The notes: a model not told the origin generated them from the sequence alone. DNA of 64,000 nucleotides from JBEVJK01 sp040510195 (GCA_040510195.1 JBEVJK010000038.1:1-64000); one strand, 5' to 3'; positions 33,866 through 42,711 are shown, counted from the stretch's first letter. Numbers and translations are program-made.

Positions 33866-33928
33866 CAGCTTTTCTGTACGTCAATGGATCGTAGGGAAAT
33901 CGGCGCTGGTCAATGGTCGGGAGCTTTG

Positions 33929-35539
33929 ATGATCGAGAACGGGAGACGGAACCCTGCTTGCGGGATCGCGGCGGGGGGTTGGGAGACGGAATTCACGGTC
34001 CATTACAATCTGAGTGAAACGCTGCTTTATCAGGAGGCGCTGCTGCGCCGCGAGGCCACGCTGAGCGCTCATGGGGCTCTCGTAGCCAGGACCGGCCAGC
34101 ACACCGGCCGCTCGCCCAAGGACAAGTTCGTGGTGCGCGACGGTCGCACCGAGGACGCCGTCTGGTGGGGCAGCAATGCGCCGATGGCGCCGGCTGCCTT
34201 CGAAACCCTGCTCGCCGATTTCGTGGCCCACGCCCGCACGAGGGACCTCTTCGTCCAGGATTTGATCGGCGGCTCCGATCCGAGCCATAGCCTGGCGACC
34301 CGGGTCGTCACCGAGCAGGCCTGGCATTCCTTGTTCATCCGCAACCTGCTGGTCCGGCCGGAGGCCGACCAGCTCGACCACTTCGTGCCGGAGCTGACCA
34401 TCGTCGACCTGCCGTCCTTCCGCGCCGATCCCGGTCGACATGGCTGCCGTAGCACGACGGTCATCGCCGTCGATCTCACCCGCATGCTGGTGTTGATCGG
34501 CGGCACGGCCTATGCCGGCGAAATGAAGAAGGCGGTGTTTACCGTGCTCAACTTCCTGTTGCCGGAGCGCGGCGTGATGCCAATGCACTGTTCGGCCAAT
34601 GTCGGTCCGGACGGCGACGCGGCGATCTTCTTCGGCCTCTCTGGCACCGGCAAGACGACCCTTTCCGCCGACCCGGCACGCACGCTGATCGGCGACGACG
34701 AGCACGGCTGGGGAAGCGGCGGCATCTTCAACTTCGAAGGCGGCTGCTACGCCAAGACCATTCGGCTCTCTCCGGACGCCGAGCCGGAGATTTTCGCCAC
34801 CACGCGTCGCATCGGAACGGTGCTGGAAAATGTCGTCCTCGACGAGAACGGGGTGCCGGACCTCGACGACGGCGGCCTGACCGAGAACACCCGCGCCGCC
34901 TACCCGCTCCACTTCATCCCCAACGCCAGCCCGACAGGGCGGGCCGGCCACCCGAGGACCGTCATCATGCTGACGGCGGACGCCTTCGGCGTGATGCCGC
35001 CGATCGCCCGGCTTACGCCGGCGCAGGCCATGTATCACTTCCTGTCGGGCTACACCGCGAAGGTGGCGGGCACCGAACGTGGCGTCACCGAGCCGGAGGC
35101 AACCTTCTCGACCTGCTTCGGCGCGCCTTTCATGCCTCGCCATCCGGCCGAATATGGCCGTCTGCTCAAGGAGCTGATCGCCACACATGGCGCGGCCTGC
35201 TGGCTGGTGAACACGGGCTGGACGGGCGGCGCCCATGGCACCGGCAGCCGCATGCCGATCCGCGTGACGCGCAGCCTGCTCGCCGCTGCGCTCGACGGTT
35301 CGCTGGCCGATGCGCCGTTCCGCACCGACCCGCATTTCGGCTTTGCCGTGCCGGTCGCCGTGCCCGGCGTTGACGACGCCATCCTCGACCCGCGCTCGAC
35401 CTGGCACGACCCCGCGGCCTACGACCGCCAGGCGGAGCGCCTGGTCGGCATGTTCATTTCGAACTTCGCCGCCTTCGAGGATCATGTGGACGCGGCCGTG
35501 GCGAGCGCGGCTCCCGCCTCCCGCATCGCTGCCGAATAG
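33929..35539 (+). CDS. pckA: ATP-dependent phosphoenolpyruvate carboxykinase
   Basis: A 536-residue enzyme that makes PEP from oxaloacetate and ATP, the entry to gluconeogenesis during growth on C4 acids. TGRSPKDKFVVRD, FFGLSGTGKTTLSADPARTL (kinase-1a P-loop), LIGDDEHGWG (metal site) and GIFNFEGGCYAK are all present and in order. ATG at 33929 (MIENGRRN) has GGGAG 5 bases before it; the frame runs further upstream without similarity. It is divergent from chvI, and the 276-base region between them holds three inverted repeats. A strong terminator follows, so it is monocistronic. Confidence 0.97.
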   Translation: MIENGRRNPACGIAAGGWETEFTVHYNLSETLLYQEALLRREATLSAHGALVARTGQHTGRSPKDKFVVRDGRTEDAVWWGSNAPMAPAAFETLLADFVAHARTRDLFVQDLIGGSDPSHSLATRVVTEQAWHSLFIRNLLVRPEADQLDHFVPELTIVDLPSFRADPGRHGCRSTTVIAVDLTRMLVLIGGTAYAGEMKKAVFTVLNFLLPERGVMPMHCSANVGPDGDAAIFFGLSGTGKTTLSADPARTLIGDDEHGWGSGGIFNFEGGCYAKTIRLSPDAEPEIFATTRRIGTVLENVVLDENGVPDLDDGGLTENTRAAYPLHFIPNASPTGRAGHPRTVIMLTADAFGVMPPIARLTPAQAMYHFLSGYTAKVAGTERGVTEPEATFSTCFGAPFMPRHPAEYGRLLKELIATHGAACWLVNTGWTGGAHGTGSRMPIRVTRSLLAAALDGSLADAPFRTDPHFGFAVPVAVPGVDDAILDPRSTWHDPAAYDRQAERLVGMFISNFAAFEDHVDAAVASAAPASRIAAE

Positions 35540-35560
35540 GGGGCCGGCGGCAGGTGCAGG

Positions 35561-35592
35561 AAAGGCCCGGCGGTGCCGGGCCTTTTCTTTCT
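35561..35592 (+). terminator. Terminator of pckA
   Basis: A perfect 11-base-pair stem (35561-35571 with 35575-35585, AAAGGCCCGGC/GCCGGGCCTTT) with a 3-base loop is followed by TTCTTTCTT. It starts 21 bases after the pckA stop. Confidence 0.9.
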
Positions 35593-35617
35593 TGGCGCGA
35601 CAGGGCATGTCTGGCGG

Positions 35618-36049
35618 ATGGTCGAGATCATCGACATCGCGCCTGGCGTTACCATCGACGGGGATGAGCTCGTCGAGAGCTTCATCCGCTCGTCGGGCCC
35701 CGGAGGCCAGAACGTCAACAAGGTCGCCACGGCCGTTCAGCTTCGCTTCGACGCCGCAAACGCCACCGGCCTGCCTGAGCGCGTGCGCGAGCGCACGATC
35801 GCCTTGGCCGGCCAGCGCGCCACCAAGGACGGCGTCGTGGTCATCGAGGCGAACCGCTTCCGCACCCAGGAGCAGAACCGTGCCGACGCGCGCGCCCGGC
35901 TGGTCGCCCTGGTGGCCAAGGCGGCCGAACCGCCCCCCAAGCCACGGAAGAAGACTCGCCCGAGCCGCGCCTCGGTCCAACGCCGCCTCAATGAAAAGGC
36001 CGGCCGCTCCTCGCTCAAGCGGCTGCGCGGCAAGGTCGATCGCGAATAG
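35618..36049 (+). CDS. arfB: Alternative ribosome-rescue factor ArfB (peptidyl-tRNA hydrolase)
   Basis: A 143-residue class-I release-factor-like protein (formerly YaeJ) that releases nascent chains from ribosomes stalled without a stop codon. The catalytic GGQ lies in RSSGPGGQNVNKVATAVQLR near residue 30. The basic C-terminal tail (KPRKKTRPSRASVQRRL and onward) is the part that enters the empty mRNA channel. There is no codon-recognition domain, as expected. ATG at 35618 (MVEIIDIAPGV) is chosen; an earlier ATG at 35573 lies inside the pckA terminator. It lies just downstream of that terminator with its own expression. Confidence 0.95.
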   Translation: MVEIIDIAPGVTIDGDELVESFIRSSGPGGQNVNKVATAVQLRFDAANATGLPERVRERTIALAGQRATKDGVVVIEANRFRTQEQNRADARARLVALVAKAAEPPPKPRKKTRPSRASVQRRLNEKAGRSSLKRLRGKVDRE

Positions 36050-36140
36050 AGGCGGCGGTGCCGTCGAGCCGCTTTCCAAGCGCCGTCCGGTGAGGCACAG
36101 TCGCCGCCTGGGCGACGGCGCAAGGCAACGGAGGCTCGCT

Positions 36141-36659
36141 ATGGGTGTGTTCGATTTCGTCAAGTCGGTCGGCAAGAAACTCGGCTTCGGCGACGAGGAA
36201 GAGGCGCCGAAGGCGGAGGAGCTCAAGAAGGAGCTGGATTCGCTGAAGCTCGGCACCGACAAGGTCGAGGTGGCGGTCCAGGGAGACAAGGCGGTGCTGA
36301 AAGGCGTCGTCGCCGATCAGTCCATCTTCGAGAAGGCCGTGATCGCCATCGGCAACACGCTCGGCGTGTCCAAGGTCGAGGCCGGGGAGCTCAAGGTGGT
36401 GGCGCCAGACTCGGGCCTGAAGCTGGATCCCGGTGTCGACATGAACAAGCTGATCGCCGCCGCGACGCCGGCCAAGCAGCCGACCTTCTACACCGTCAAG
36501 AAGGGCGACAATTTGTGGAAGATCGCGGAGAGGCACTACGGCAAGGGCAAGGGCGCCAAGAACACCCTGATCTTCGAGGCCAACAGGCCGATGCTCACCC
36601 ATCCCGACAAGATCTATCCCGGCCAGGTTCTACGCATTCCCGACCTCGAAGCGGCTTGA
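36141..36659 (+). CDS. BON-LysM protein (YgaU/Kbp-like)
   Basis: A 172-residue protein with a BON domain (about residues 25-95, KVEVAVQGDKAVLKGVVADQ region) and a C-terminal LysM domain (about residues 115-168, YTVKKGDNLWKIAERHYGKG to IYPGQVLRIP). It closely resembles E. coli YgaU (Kbp), a cytosolic potassium-binding protein. There is no signal peptide; the N-terminus is MGVFDFVKSVGKKLGFGDEE, typical of that family. GGAGG lies 6 bases before ATG 36141. The potassium-sensing role is by homology only; peptidoglycan binding is possible for a LysM domain but unlikely without export. Confidence 0.9.
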   Translation: MGVFDFVKSVGKKLGFGDEEEAPKAEELKKELDSLKLGTDKVEVAVQGDKAVLKGVVADQSIFEKAVIAIGNTLGVSKVEAGELKVVAPDSGLKLDPGVDMNKLIAAATPAKQPTFYTVKKGDNLWKIAERHYGKGKGAKNTLIFEANRPMLTHPDKIYPGQVLRIPDLEAA

Positions 36660-36730
36660 CGCGTCGCCGCCGGCCCCCATGTTGAACGGCGACGGCGGCA
36701 TCGGCCGTCGTCGCGGAGGCGCATCTCGCC

Positions 36731-37351
36731 ATGCAGGTTCTTCCTCGGGGCGTCAGACACATGCCGGCCTACCTGGGCCGCGACGAGCAGGCGGCCCTGG
36801 TGGACGACATCCGCAAGGTGGTCCAGGCGGCCCCGCTCTACGTTCCGACCATGCCGCGCACCGGCAAGCCGATGAGCGTGCGGATGACCAATTGCGGCAG
36901 CCTCGGCTGGGTCACCGACAAGGAGGGCGGCTATCGGTACCAGCCGGCTCATCCGGTCACCGGCGACCCGTGGCCGCCCATCCCGGCGGCGCTGGAGAAG
37001 CTGTGGCGGGCGGTATCGGCCTACCCGCACGACCCCGAGGCCTGCCTCGTCAATTTCTACGCCGCCGAGGCGCGCATGGGGCTGCACCAGGACCGCGACG
37101 AGCAGGATTTCGACGCCCCGGTCGTGTCCGTGTCGCTGGGCGATGCCTGCCTGTTCCGGGTGGGCGAGGCGACGCGCGCCGGCAAGACCGCTTCGATCCG
37201 CCTTGAGAGCGGAGACGTGGTGGTGCTGGGAGGCGAGGGCCGCCTGGCCTATCACGGCGTCGACCGCATTTACCCCTCGACCTCGGCGCTGCTCAGGCAG
37301 GGCGGTCGCATCAATCTCACGCTGCGACGGGTAACGGTCCCGGCCGGATAA
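36731..37351 (+). CDS. alkB: AlkB-type alpha-ketoglutarate-dependent DNA dealkylase
   Basis: A 206-residue Fe(II)/2-oxoglutarate dioxygenase that reverses N1-methyladenine and N3-methylcytosine in DNA or RNA. Iron ligands are H119 and D121 in GLHQDRDEQ and H175 in AYHGVDRI. The 2-oxoglutarate arginines lie in GGRINLTLRR (R193 and R199). NFYAAEARMGLHQD and SVSLGDACLFR are the usual family blocks. ATG at 36731 has GGAGG about 11 bases upstream. It is convergent with coaA with one base between the stops, and no ada-type partner gene is adjacent. Confidence 0.93.
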   Translation: MQVLPRGVRHMPAYLGRDEQAALVDDIRKVVQAAPLYVPTMPRTGKPMSVRMTNCGSLGWVTDKEGGYRYQPAHPVTGDPWPPIPAALEKLWRAVSAYPHDPEACLVNFYAAEARMGLHQDRDEQDFDAPVVSVSLGDACLFRVGEATRAGKTASIRLESGDVVVLGGEGRLAYHGVDRIYPSTSALLRQGGRINLTLRRVTVPAG

Positions 37352-37352
37352 T

Positions 37353-38312
37353 CTATAGCTTCCGCAGTGCCACTTCCTCGACGCGATGCCCCGGCCCCTT
37401 GCGCAGGATGAGGTCGGCGCGCGGCCGCGTCGGCAGGATGTTTTCTGTCAGGTTTTTCAAATTGATGTTGCTCCACAGCCCCTCGGCGATCGCCCTGGCG
37501 GCGTCTTCCGACAGCTGCGAATAGCGATGGAAGAACGATTGCGGGTTGCGGAACGCGGTCTCCCGCAGCCGCATGAAGCGGCGGATGTACCACTCGTGGA
37601 TCTGCTCCTCCTCGGCGTCGATGTAGATCGAGAAGTCGAAGAAGTCGGAGACGACCGGCACCGCTTTGCCGTCCCGCGGCAGCTCGCGGGTCTGCAGGAC
37701 GTTCAAGCCCTCGAAGATCAGGATGTCCGGACGGTCGATGGTCACGAACTCGCCCGGCAGCACATCGTAGGTGAGGTGGGAGTAGACCGGCGCCCGTACG
37801 TTGCTCTGGCCCGACTTGATGCCGGAGAGGAACCGCAGCAGGGCGCCGACGTCATAGCTGTCGGGGAACCCCTTGCGCTCCATCAGATTCTCGCGCCGCA
37901 GGAAAGCGTTGGAGTGAAGGAACCCGTCGGTGGTGACGAGGTCGACCTTCGGGCTCGAGGGCCAGCGGGCGAGCAGCTCCTTGAGCACGCGAGCGGTGGT
38001 CGACTTGCCGACCGCCACCGACCCGGCCATCCCGATGATGAAAGGCGTCTTCACCGCCTGTCCCGCGTTGAAGAAGACCTTGCGCTGGTTGAAGAGCAGC
38101 TGGCTGGCCTCGACATGCGCCGACAGCAGCCGCGACATCGAGAGATAGATGCGACCAACCTCGTCGAGGTCGATCGGGTCGTAGAGGGAACTAAGCCGGC
38201 GCACCTCGTCGGCCGTCAGGGTGAGCGGCGTGTCGGCTCGAAACTTCGCCCATTCCTCGGCCGTGAAGATGCGATAGGGCGAGTATTTCTCCGTCGGCAC
38301 GAGCTGATCCAT
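37353..38312 (-). CDS. coaA: Pantothenate kinase, type I
   Basis: A 319-residue kinase for the first and controlling step of coenzyme A synthesis. Walker A is GMAGSVAVGKSTTARVL, LVTTDGFLHSNAFL carries the catalytic aspartate region, and ILIFEGLNVLQ and SDFFDFSIYIDA follow as in E. coli CoaA. ATG at 38310-38312 (MDQLVPTEKYSPYRIF) is used; the frame extends into hisE upstream without similarity. It is the last gene of the hisB-to-coaA run, 26 bases after hisE, a conserved rhizobial arrangement. Confidence 0.97.
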   Translation of the reverse strand: MDQLVPTEKYSPYRIFTAEEWAKFRADTPLTLTADEVRRLSSLYDPIDLDEVGRIYLSMSRLLSAHVEASQLLFNQRKVFFNAGQAVKTPFIIGMAGSVAVGKSTTARVLKELLARWPSSPKVDLVTTDGFLHSNAFLRRENLMERKGFPDSYDVGALLRFLSGIKSGQSNVRAPVYSHLTYDVLPGEFVTIDRPDILIFEGLNVLQTRELPRDGKAVPVVSDFFDFSIYIDAEEEQIHEWYIRRFMRLRETAFRNPQSFFHRYSQLSEDAARAIAEGLWSNINLKNLTENILPTRPRADLILRKGPGHRVEEVALRKL

Positions 38313-38338
38313 CGAAGCCCACCCTTGCGCGCCGCCGC

Positions 38339-38662
38339 TCAACCGCGGCCGCGCGACGCCTTTTCCGCCATGCCGGAGCGCGCCGTTCGCCGCTCCAGCT
38401 CCGCCAGCACCTCGGCCAGCGGAACTCCGGCGATGTGGAGCACCACCATCCAATGGTAGAGGAGATCGGCGCTTTCGGAAACGACGGCCTGCCGGTCGTC
38501 GCCGACCGCCGCGATCACCGTCTCCACCGCCTCCTCGCCGAGCTTCTGGGCGGCCTTGCCCATGCCACGGGCGACCAGCTTGGCCGTCCAGGAGTCCGCG
38601 TCGCCGGAAGCGGCGCGCCGGGCGATGATCGTTTCCAGGTCGGCGAGCGAAAACGCTGTCAT
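38339..38662 (-). CDS. hisE: Phosphoribosyl-ATP pyrophosphohydrolase
   Basis: A 107-residue all-helical MazG-like enzyme that hydrolyses PR-ATP to PR-AMP, the second histidine step. KLGEEAVETVIAA and SESADLLYHWMVVL carry the acidic metal ligands of the family. HisI is not fused and is not in the window, as usual for alphaproteobacteria. Its ATG overlaps the hisF stop by 4 bases. Confidence 0.97.
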   Translation of the reverse strand: MTAFSLADLETIIARRAASGDADSWTAKLVARGMGKAAQKLGEEAVETVIAAVGDDRQAVVSESADLLYHWMVVLHIAGVPLAEVLAELERRTARSGMAEKASRGRG

Positions 38663-39468
38663 GGCCGCGCCTTTAGGACGGAAGGGGCGCCTGAGTCCAG
38701 TCGTATGGCGAGCCCTGCCCTCGCCATGTGGGCCTTGGCCTCACCGATCGAATGGGTTCCGAAGTGGAAGATCGAGGCCGCCAGCACCGCCGTCGCGTGG
38801 CCGTCACGAATGCCTTCGACGAGATGGTCCAGGCTGCCGACGCCGCCCGAGGCGATCACCGGCACCCTGACCGCATCGGCCACGGCGCGGGTCAGTGCGA
38901 TGTCGTAGCCGGCCTTGGTGCCGTCCCGATCCATCGAGGTGAGCAAGATTTCGCCGGCGCCGAGCTCGGCCATTCGGGCGGCGAAGGTCACCGCGTCGAT
39001 GCCCGTCGGTTCGCGCCCGCCATGGGTGAAGATCTCCCACCGGCCAGGCTCGCTCGCGGCCGAGACGCGCTTGGCGTCGATCGCCACCACAATGCACTGG
39101 TTGCCGAACTTGTTCGCGGCCTCGGCCACGAAGTCGGGTCGTTTGACCGCGGCCGTGTTGATCGACACCTTGTCCGCGCCGGCCAGCAGGAGCTTGCGGA
39201 TATCGGCCACCTGGCGCACGCCGCCACCGACTGTAAGCGGCATGAAGCATTGCTCCGCCGTCCGCGCCACCACGTCGAAGATGGTCTCCCGGTTCTCCGA
39301 CGAGGCGGTGATGTCGAGAAAGCAGAGCTCGTCGGCGCCTGCGAGGTCGTAGGCGCGGGCGGCCTCCACCGGATCGCCGGCATCGACGAGGTCGACGAAG
39401 TTGACTCCCTTCACCACCCTGCCGTTCTTGACGTCGAGGCATGGAATGACGCGCGCCTTCAGCGTCAT
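38659..39468 (-). CDS. hisF: Imidazole glycerol phosphate synthase, cyclase subunit
   Basis: A 269-residue TIM barrel that, with HisH, makes imidazole glycerol phosphate and AICAR from PRFAR. The catalytic aspartates are in ARVIPCLDVKNGRVVKGVNF (N-terminal) and LLTSMDRDGTKAGYD. LTVGGGVRQVADIRKLLLAG and VIASGGVGSLDHL bind the phosphates. Length is normal. It overlaps hisA upstream and hisE downstream by 4 bases each, so the his genes are translationally coupled. Confidence 0.98.
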   Translation of the reverse strand: MTLKARVIPCLDVKNGRVVKGVNFVDLVDAGDPVEAARAYDLAGADELCFLDITASSENRETIFDVVARTAEQCFMPLTVGGGVRQVADIRKLLLAGADKVSINTAAVKRPDFVAEAANKFGNQCIVVAIDAKRVSAASEPGRWEIFTHGGREPTGIDAVTFAARMAELGAGEILLTSMDRDGTKAGYDIALTRAVADAVRVPVIASGGVGSLDHLVEGIRDGHATAVLAASIFHFGTHSIGEAKAHMARAGLAIRLDSGAPSVLKARP

Positions 39469-40232
39469 CGCCGTTCCTCCTCGAACAGTCCCGGCACGGG
39501 CGGCGCCTCGCCGCGCAGGATGGCGAGCGCCTTGGCCGGATCGATGCGGCCGTCATAGAGCGCGCGTCCGCTGATCGCCCCCTCGAGCCGCGCCGCGTCC
39601 GGCATGGTGAGCCTGACGACGTCGGCGAGCGAGGCGAGCCCGCCGGAGGCGATCACCGGGATTTCGACGGCGTCGGCAAGCGCGATCGTCGCCTCCCAGT
39701 CGATCCCCGCGAGCACCCCGTCGCGATCGATGTCGGTGTAGATCAGCGCCGCCACGCCTGCGCCTTCGAAGCGGCGTGACAGCTCGGCGACGGCCAGGGT
39801 CGACGCTTCGGCCCACCCTTCGACGGCGACCAGGCCGCCCCGAGCGTCGATGCCGACGGCGATGCGGCCGGGAAAGCGACGGCACGCCTCCTTGACCAGC
39901 GCCGGGTCCTTGACCGCCGCGGTGCCCAGGATGACGCGCGCCAGACCCTTGTCGAGCCATGCCTCGATCTGCGCGAGCGACCGGATGCCGCCGCCGAGCT
40001 GCACCGGGTTGGTCGTCGCCGCGAGGATGGCGTCGACCGCGGCGCCGTTGACGCTCTTGCCGGCGAAGGCGCCGTCGAGGTCGACGACATGCAGCCATTC
40101 GAAGCCCTGCCCCTCGAACGCGGCAGCCTGCGCCGCAGGGTCGGCGTTGTAGACGGTGGCGCGCGCCATGTCGCCGAGCTTCAGGCGGACGCACTGGCCG
40201 TCCTTGAGGTCGATGGCCGGGAACAGGATCAT
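39465..40232 (-). CDS. hisA: ProFAR isomerase
   Basis: A 255-residue TIM-barrel isomerase converting ProFAR to PRFAR, the fourth histidine step. The catalytic aspartates lie in LFPAIDLKDGQCVRLKLGD and IYTDIDRDGVLAG. VQLGGGIRSLAQIEAWLDKG and VIASGGLASLADV are the phosphate sites. It overlaps hisH and hisF by 4 bases each. Confidence 0.98.
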   Translation of the reverse strand: MILFPAIDLKDGQCVRLKLGDMARATVYNADPAAQAAAFEGQGFEWLHVVDLDGAFAGKSVNGAAVDAILAATTNPVQLGGGIRSLAQIEAWLDKGLARVILGTAAVKDPALVKEACRRFPGRIAVGIDARGGLVAVEGWAEASTLAVAELSRRFEGAGVAALIYTDIDRDGVLAGIDWEATIALADAVEIPVIASGGLASLADVVRLTMPDAARLEGAISGRALYDGRIDPAKALAILRGEAPPVPGLFEEERR

Positions 40233-40879
40233 GGCGCCCAGCGCAGGAAGTTGGAGATCAGCGCCAGGCCGAGCGCCTGGCTCTTCTCGGGGTGGAACTG
40301 GGTGCCGGCGAGATTGCCGCGCGCCACCGCCGCAGTGACCGTGCCTCCATAGTCGGTCTCGGCGAGGATGTCGTGGGGACGTTGCGCCGCCAGATGGTAG
40401 GAATGGACGAAATAGGCGTGCAGACCGTCCGGACCGGTGGGAATGCCGGCAAACAGCGGGTGGTCGCGCCGCACCGCGAGGGTGTTCCAGCCGATCTGCG
40501 GGACTTTCAGCGCCGGGTCGCCGGGCTGGATCTCGCGCACGTCGCCCTCGATCCAGCCGAAGCCGCGCGTAACAGTCTTCTCCAGCCCCCGCTCCGACAT
40601 CAGCTGCATGCCGACGCAGATGCCGAGAAAGGGTCGGGCTAGCCGGTGCGCCGCCTCCTCCACCGCTTCCGTCATGCCCGGCACGGCGTCGAGACCGGCC
40701 CGGCAGTCCGCATAGGCGCCGACGCCGGGCAGCACGATGCGGTCCGCCGTGCGCACCCGCTCGGCTTCGGCCGTCAGCTCGATCGTCGCGTTGATCCCCG
40801 CTTCGCGGGCGGCGCGCTCGAAGGCCTTGGTGGCCGAGCGCAGATTGCCGGAGCCGTAGTCGATGATGGCGACGCGCAT
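40229..40879 (-). CDS. hisH: Imidazole glycerol phosphate synthase, glutaminase subunit
   Basis: A 216-residue class I glutamine amidotransferase supplying ammonia to HisF. The nucleophile cysteine lies in RPFLGICVGMQLMSERG, and the catalytic His-Glu pair is in GTQFHPEKSQALG near the C-terminus. IDYGSGNLRSATKAFERA and DRIVLPGVGAYADC are the usual N-terminal blocks. It starts one base before the DUF2628 stop region and overlaps hisA. Confidence 0.97.
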   Translation of the reverse strand: MRVAIIDYGSGNLRSATKAFERAAREAGINATIELTAEAERVRTADRIVLPGVGAYADCRAGLDAVPGMTEAVEEAAHRLARPFLGICVGMQLMSERGLEKTVTRGFGWIEGDVREIQPGDPALKVPQIGWNTLAVRRDHPLFAGIPTGPDGLHAYFVHSYHLAAQRPHDILAETDYGGTVTAAVARGNLAGTQFHPEKSQALGLALISNFLRWAP

Positions 40880-41347
40880 CTAGATCCGTCCGGGATTGAG
40901 CAGCAGCCCGACGGGTTCACGCCCGGCAGCGGCCGACGGGGCGCTGGGGGGAGGCGCCGGCACGGCGGCGGCGCCGGCAGCGGTCTGCTCCATGAGGTAG
41001 CGGGTCTCGGCGTCCTCGCGGCTGTCGGCCTCGACCACCGCCGCCTCGCGCCAGCCGCGACGCCTGAGGCCCGAGATCCGCAGCGCCCCGGCCTCCAGGC
41101 CGAAATAGATCGAGACCAGCAACGACAGCAGCGGCGCCCCGACGAAGCCGACAAGATTGCCGGCGAGCGCGATCCCCACCGTCAGCACCAGCGCCGCGAC
41201 CGCCTCCACCCACAGCCGGTGCCAAAGCAGCCACAGTACCGGCAGGAAGAAGGCCAGAAATGCAAAGCCGTCGCGGACGAACGCGGCGTCGAGGTCGGGT
41301 CGGTTGCCCTGACCGGCTGGCGGCACCATGACCACATAGCTTGCCAT
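40880..41347 (-). CDS. DUF2628 membrane protein
   Basis: A 155-residue protein of family DUF2628. Two to three hydrophobic helices (about residues 27-105: FAFLAFFLPVLWLLWHRLWV and AALVLTVGIALAGNLVGFVG) are followed by a polar, alanine- and proline-rich tail (AAGAAAVPAPPPSAPSAAAG). It lies between hisB and hisH with almost no spacing, so it is cotranscribed with the his genes. This placement is conserved in rhizobia. No link to histidine synthesis is known and I cannot infer its role. Confidence 0.85.
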   Translation of the reverse strand: MASYVVMVPPAGQGNRPDLDAAFVRDGFAFLAFFLPVLWLLWHRLWVEAVAALVLTVGIALAGNLVGFVGAPLLSLLVSIYFGLEAGALRISGLRRRGWREAAVVEADSREDAETRYLMEQTAAGAAAVPAPPPSAPSAAAGREPVGLLLNPGRI

Positions 41348-41350
41348 GGC

Positions 41351-41962
41351 TCAGCCCTTCAGACTGCCCTTGGTGGACGGCACGGCGTCGGCCTGCCGCG
41401 GATCGATGGCGAGCGCCTCCCCGAGCGCCCGCGCCACCGCCTTGAAGCACGTCTCTGCGATGTGGTGGCTGTTGGCGCCGTAATGGTTGGTGACATGCAG
41501 GGTTATCCCGGCGTGCTGCGCGAAAGCCTGGAAGAATTCGCGCACCAGCTCGGTGTCGAATGTGCCCACCTTGGGCGCCGTGAAGGTGACGTTCCAAACC
41601 AGGAAAGGGCGGCCAGACACGTCGACCGCAGCGCGTGTCAGCGTCTCGTCCATGGCGAGATCCAGCGAGGCGTAGCGGACGATGCCGCGCCGCTCTCCGA
41701 GGGCCTTCGACAGCGCCTGGCCGAGAGCGATCCCGGTGTCCTCCACCGTGTGGTGGTCATCGATGTGGCGGTCGCCCTTGGCCGCGACCTGCATGTCGAT
41801 CCGCGAATGGCGCGCCAGCTGGTCCAGCATGTGGTCGAAAAAGCCGACGCCGGTGGCGATCTCGGCGCCACCGCTTCCGTCGACGTCCAGCGAGACCGCG
41901 ATTTCGGTCTCCTTGGTCTTTCGGCTCACGCTCGCCGTGCGCCTGGGTGCTTCGGACGCCAT
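41351..41962 (-). CDS. hisB: Imidazoleglycerol-phosphate dehydratase
   Basis: A 203-residue manganese enzyme for the sixth histidine step. The metal-binding repeats are DDHHTVEDTGIALGQAL and GANSHHIAETCFKAVARAL, and GVGFFDHMLDQLARHS is the N-terminal block. It is the monofunctional form, without the phosphatase domain of E. coli HisB. ATG at 41960-41962 (MASEAPRR) has GGAG 10 bases before it; an ATG 5 codons upstream does not. It is the first gene of the his unit and is divergent from hslV. Confidence 0.97.
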   Translation of the reverse strand: MASEAPRRTASVSRKTKETEIAVSLDVDGSGGAEIATGVGFFDHMLDQLARHSRIDMQVAAKGDRHIDDHHTVEDTGIALGQALSKALGERRGIVRYASLDLAMDETLTRAAVDVSGRPFLVWNVTFTAPKVGTFDTELVREFFQAFAQHAGITLHVTNHYGANSHHIAETCFKAVARALGEALAIDPRQADAVPSTKGSLKG

Positions 41963-42128
41963 CGGTCCGCTCTCCATTGTTCGAGGCGGCTGCTTCTACC
42001 AGCCCGGCGCGGCGATGGCCAGTTCGCCGGCGTCCGTTTGCAAACGCTCTCTCCGTGCATACATAGGACGGCAACCAAAGCGAACGCGGCTGTCCCGGGG
42101 TGGGACGCCGCGAATTTCGGAGCCGGAT

Positions 42129-42677
42129 ATGTCGAACGAACAGTCGATGCACGCCACGACGATCGTCACCGTGCGCAAGGGCGGCAAGGTGGTGATCGCC
42201 GGTGACGGCCAGGTCAGCATGGGCCAGACCATCATGAAGGGCAACGCCAAGAAGGTGCGCCGCCTCGGCAAGGGCACCGTGATCGCCGGGTTTGCCGGTG
42301 CCACGGCAGACGCCTTCACGCTGCTCGAGCGCCTGGAGGCCAAGCTGGAGCAGTATCCAGACCAGCTCACCCGCGCTTGCGTCGAGCTCGCCAAGGACTG
42401 GCGGACGGACCGCTACTTGCGTCGCCTGGAGGCGATGATGCTGGTGGCCGACAAGAGCGTGTCGCTCGCCCTCACCGGGACCGGCGACGTCGTCGAACCC
42501 GAGCATGGGGTCATGGCGATCGGCTCCGGCGGCAACTATGCACTGGCCGCCGCGCGGGCGCTGATGGATACCGACATGGATGCCGAGGAAATTGCCCGCC
42601 GGGCGATGGATATCGCCGCCGACATCTGCGTCTATACCAACCACAGCATCGTGGTCGAGACGATCGACGCCGCCTGA
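42129..42677 (+). CDS. hslV: ATP-dependent protease subunit HslV
   Basis: A 182-residue proteasome-like peptidase subunit forming the dodecameric core of HslUV. After a short N-terminal extension (MSNEQSMHA) comes TTIVTVRKGGKVVIAGDGQV, where the first threonine becomes the catalytic N-terminus after processing. GFAGATADAFTLLERLEAKL and AIGSGGNYALAAARAL are typical. It is the first gene of an hslV-DUF2585-hslU unit. I could not find a convincing heat-shock promoter in the 166 bases upstream. Confidence 0.97.
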   Translation: MSNEQSMHATTIVTVRKGGKVVIAGDGQVSMGQTIMKGNAKKVRRLGKGTVIAGFAGATADAFTLLERLEAKLEQYPDQLTRACVELAKDWRTDRYLRRLEAMMLVADKSVSLALTGTGDVVEPEHGVMAIGSGGNYALAAARALMDTDMDAEEIARRAMDIAADICVYTNHSIVVETIDAA

Positions 42678-42711
42678 GGGGGCGGCGCCGGCAAGATCGA
42701 GGGGAGGGGGC

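Noticed and set aside
41963..42128. Heat-shock promoter for hslV
   Set aside because: No CTTG element stands at proper spacing from a CYTATNT-like element; only a weak TTGCAA with a poor -10 is visible.
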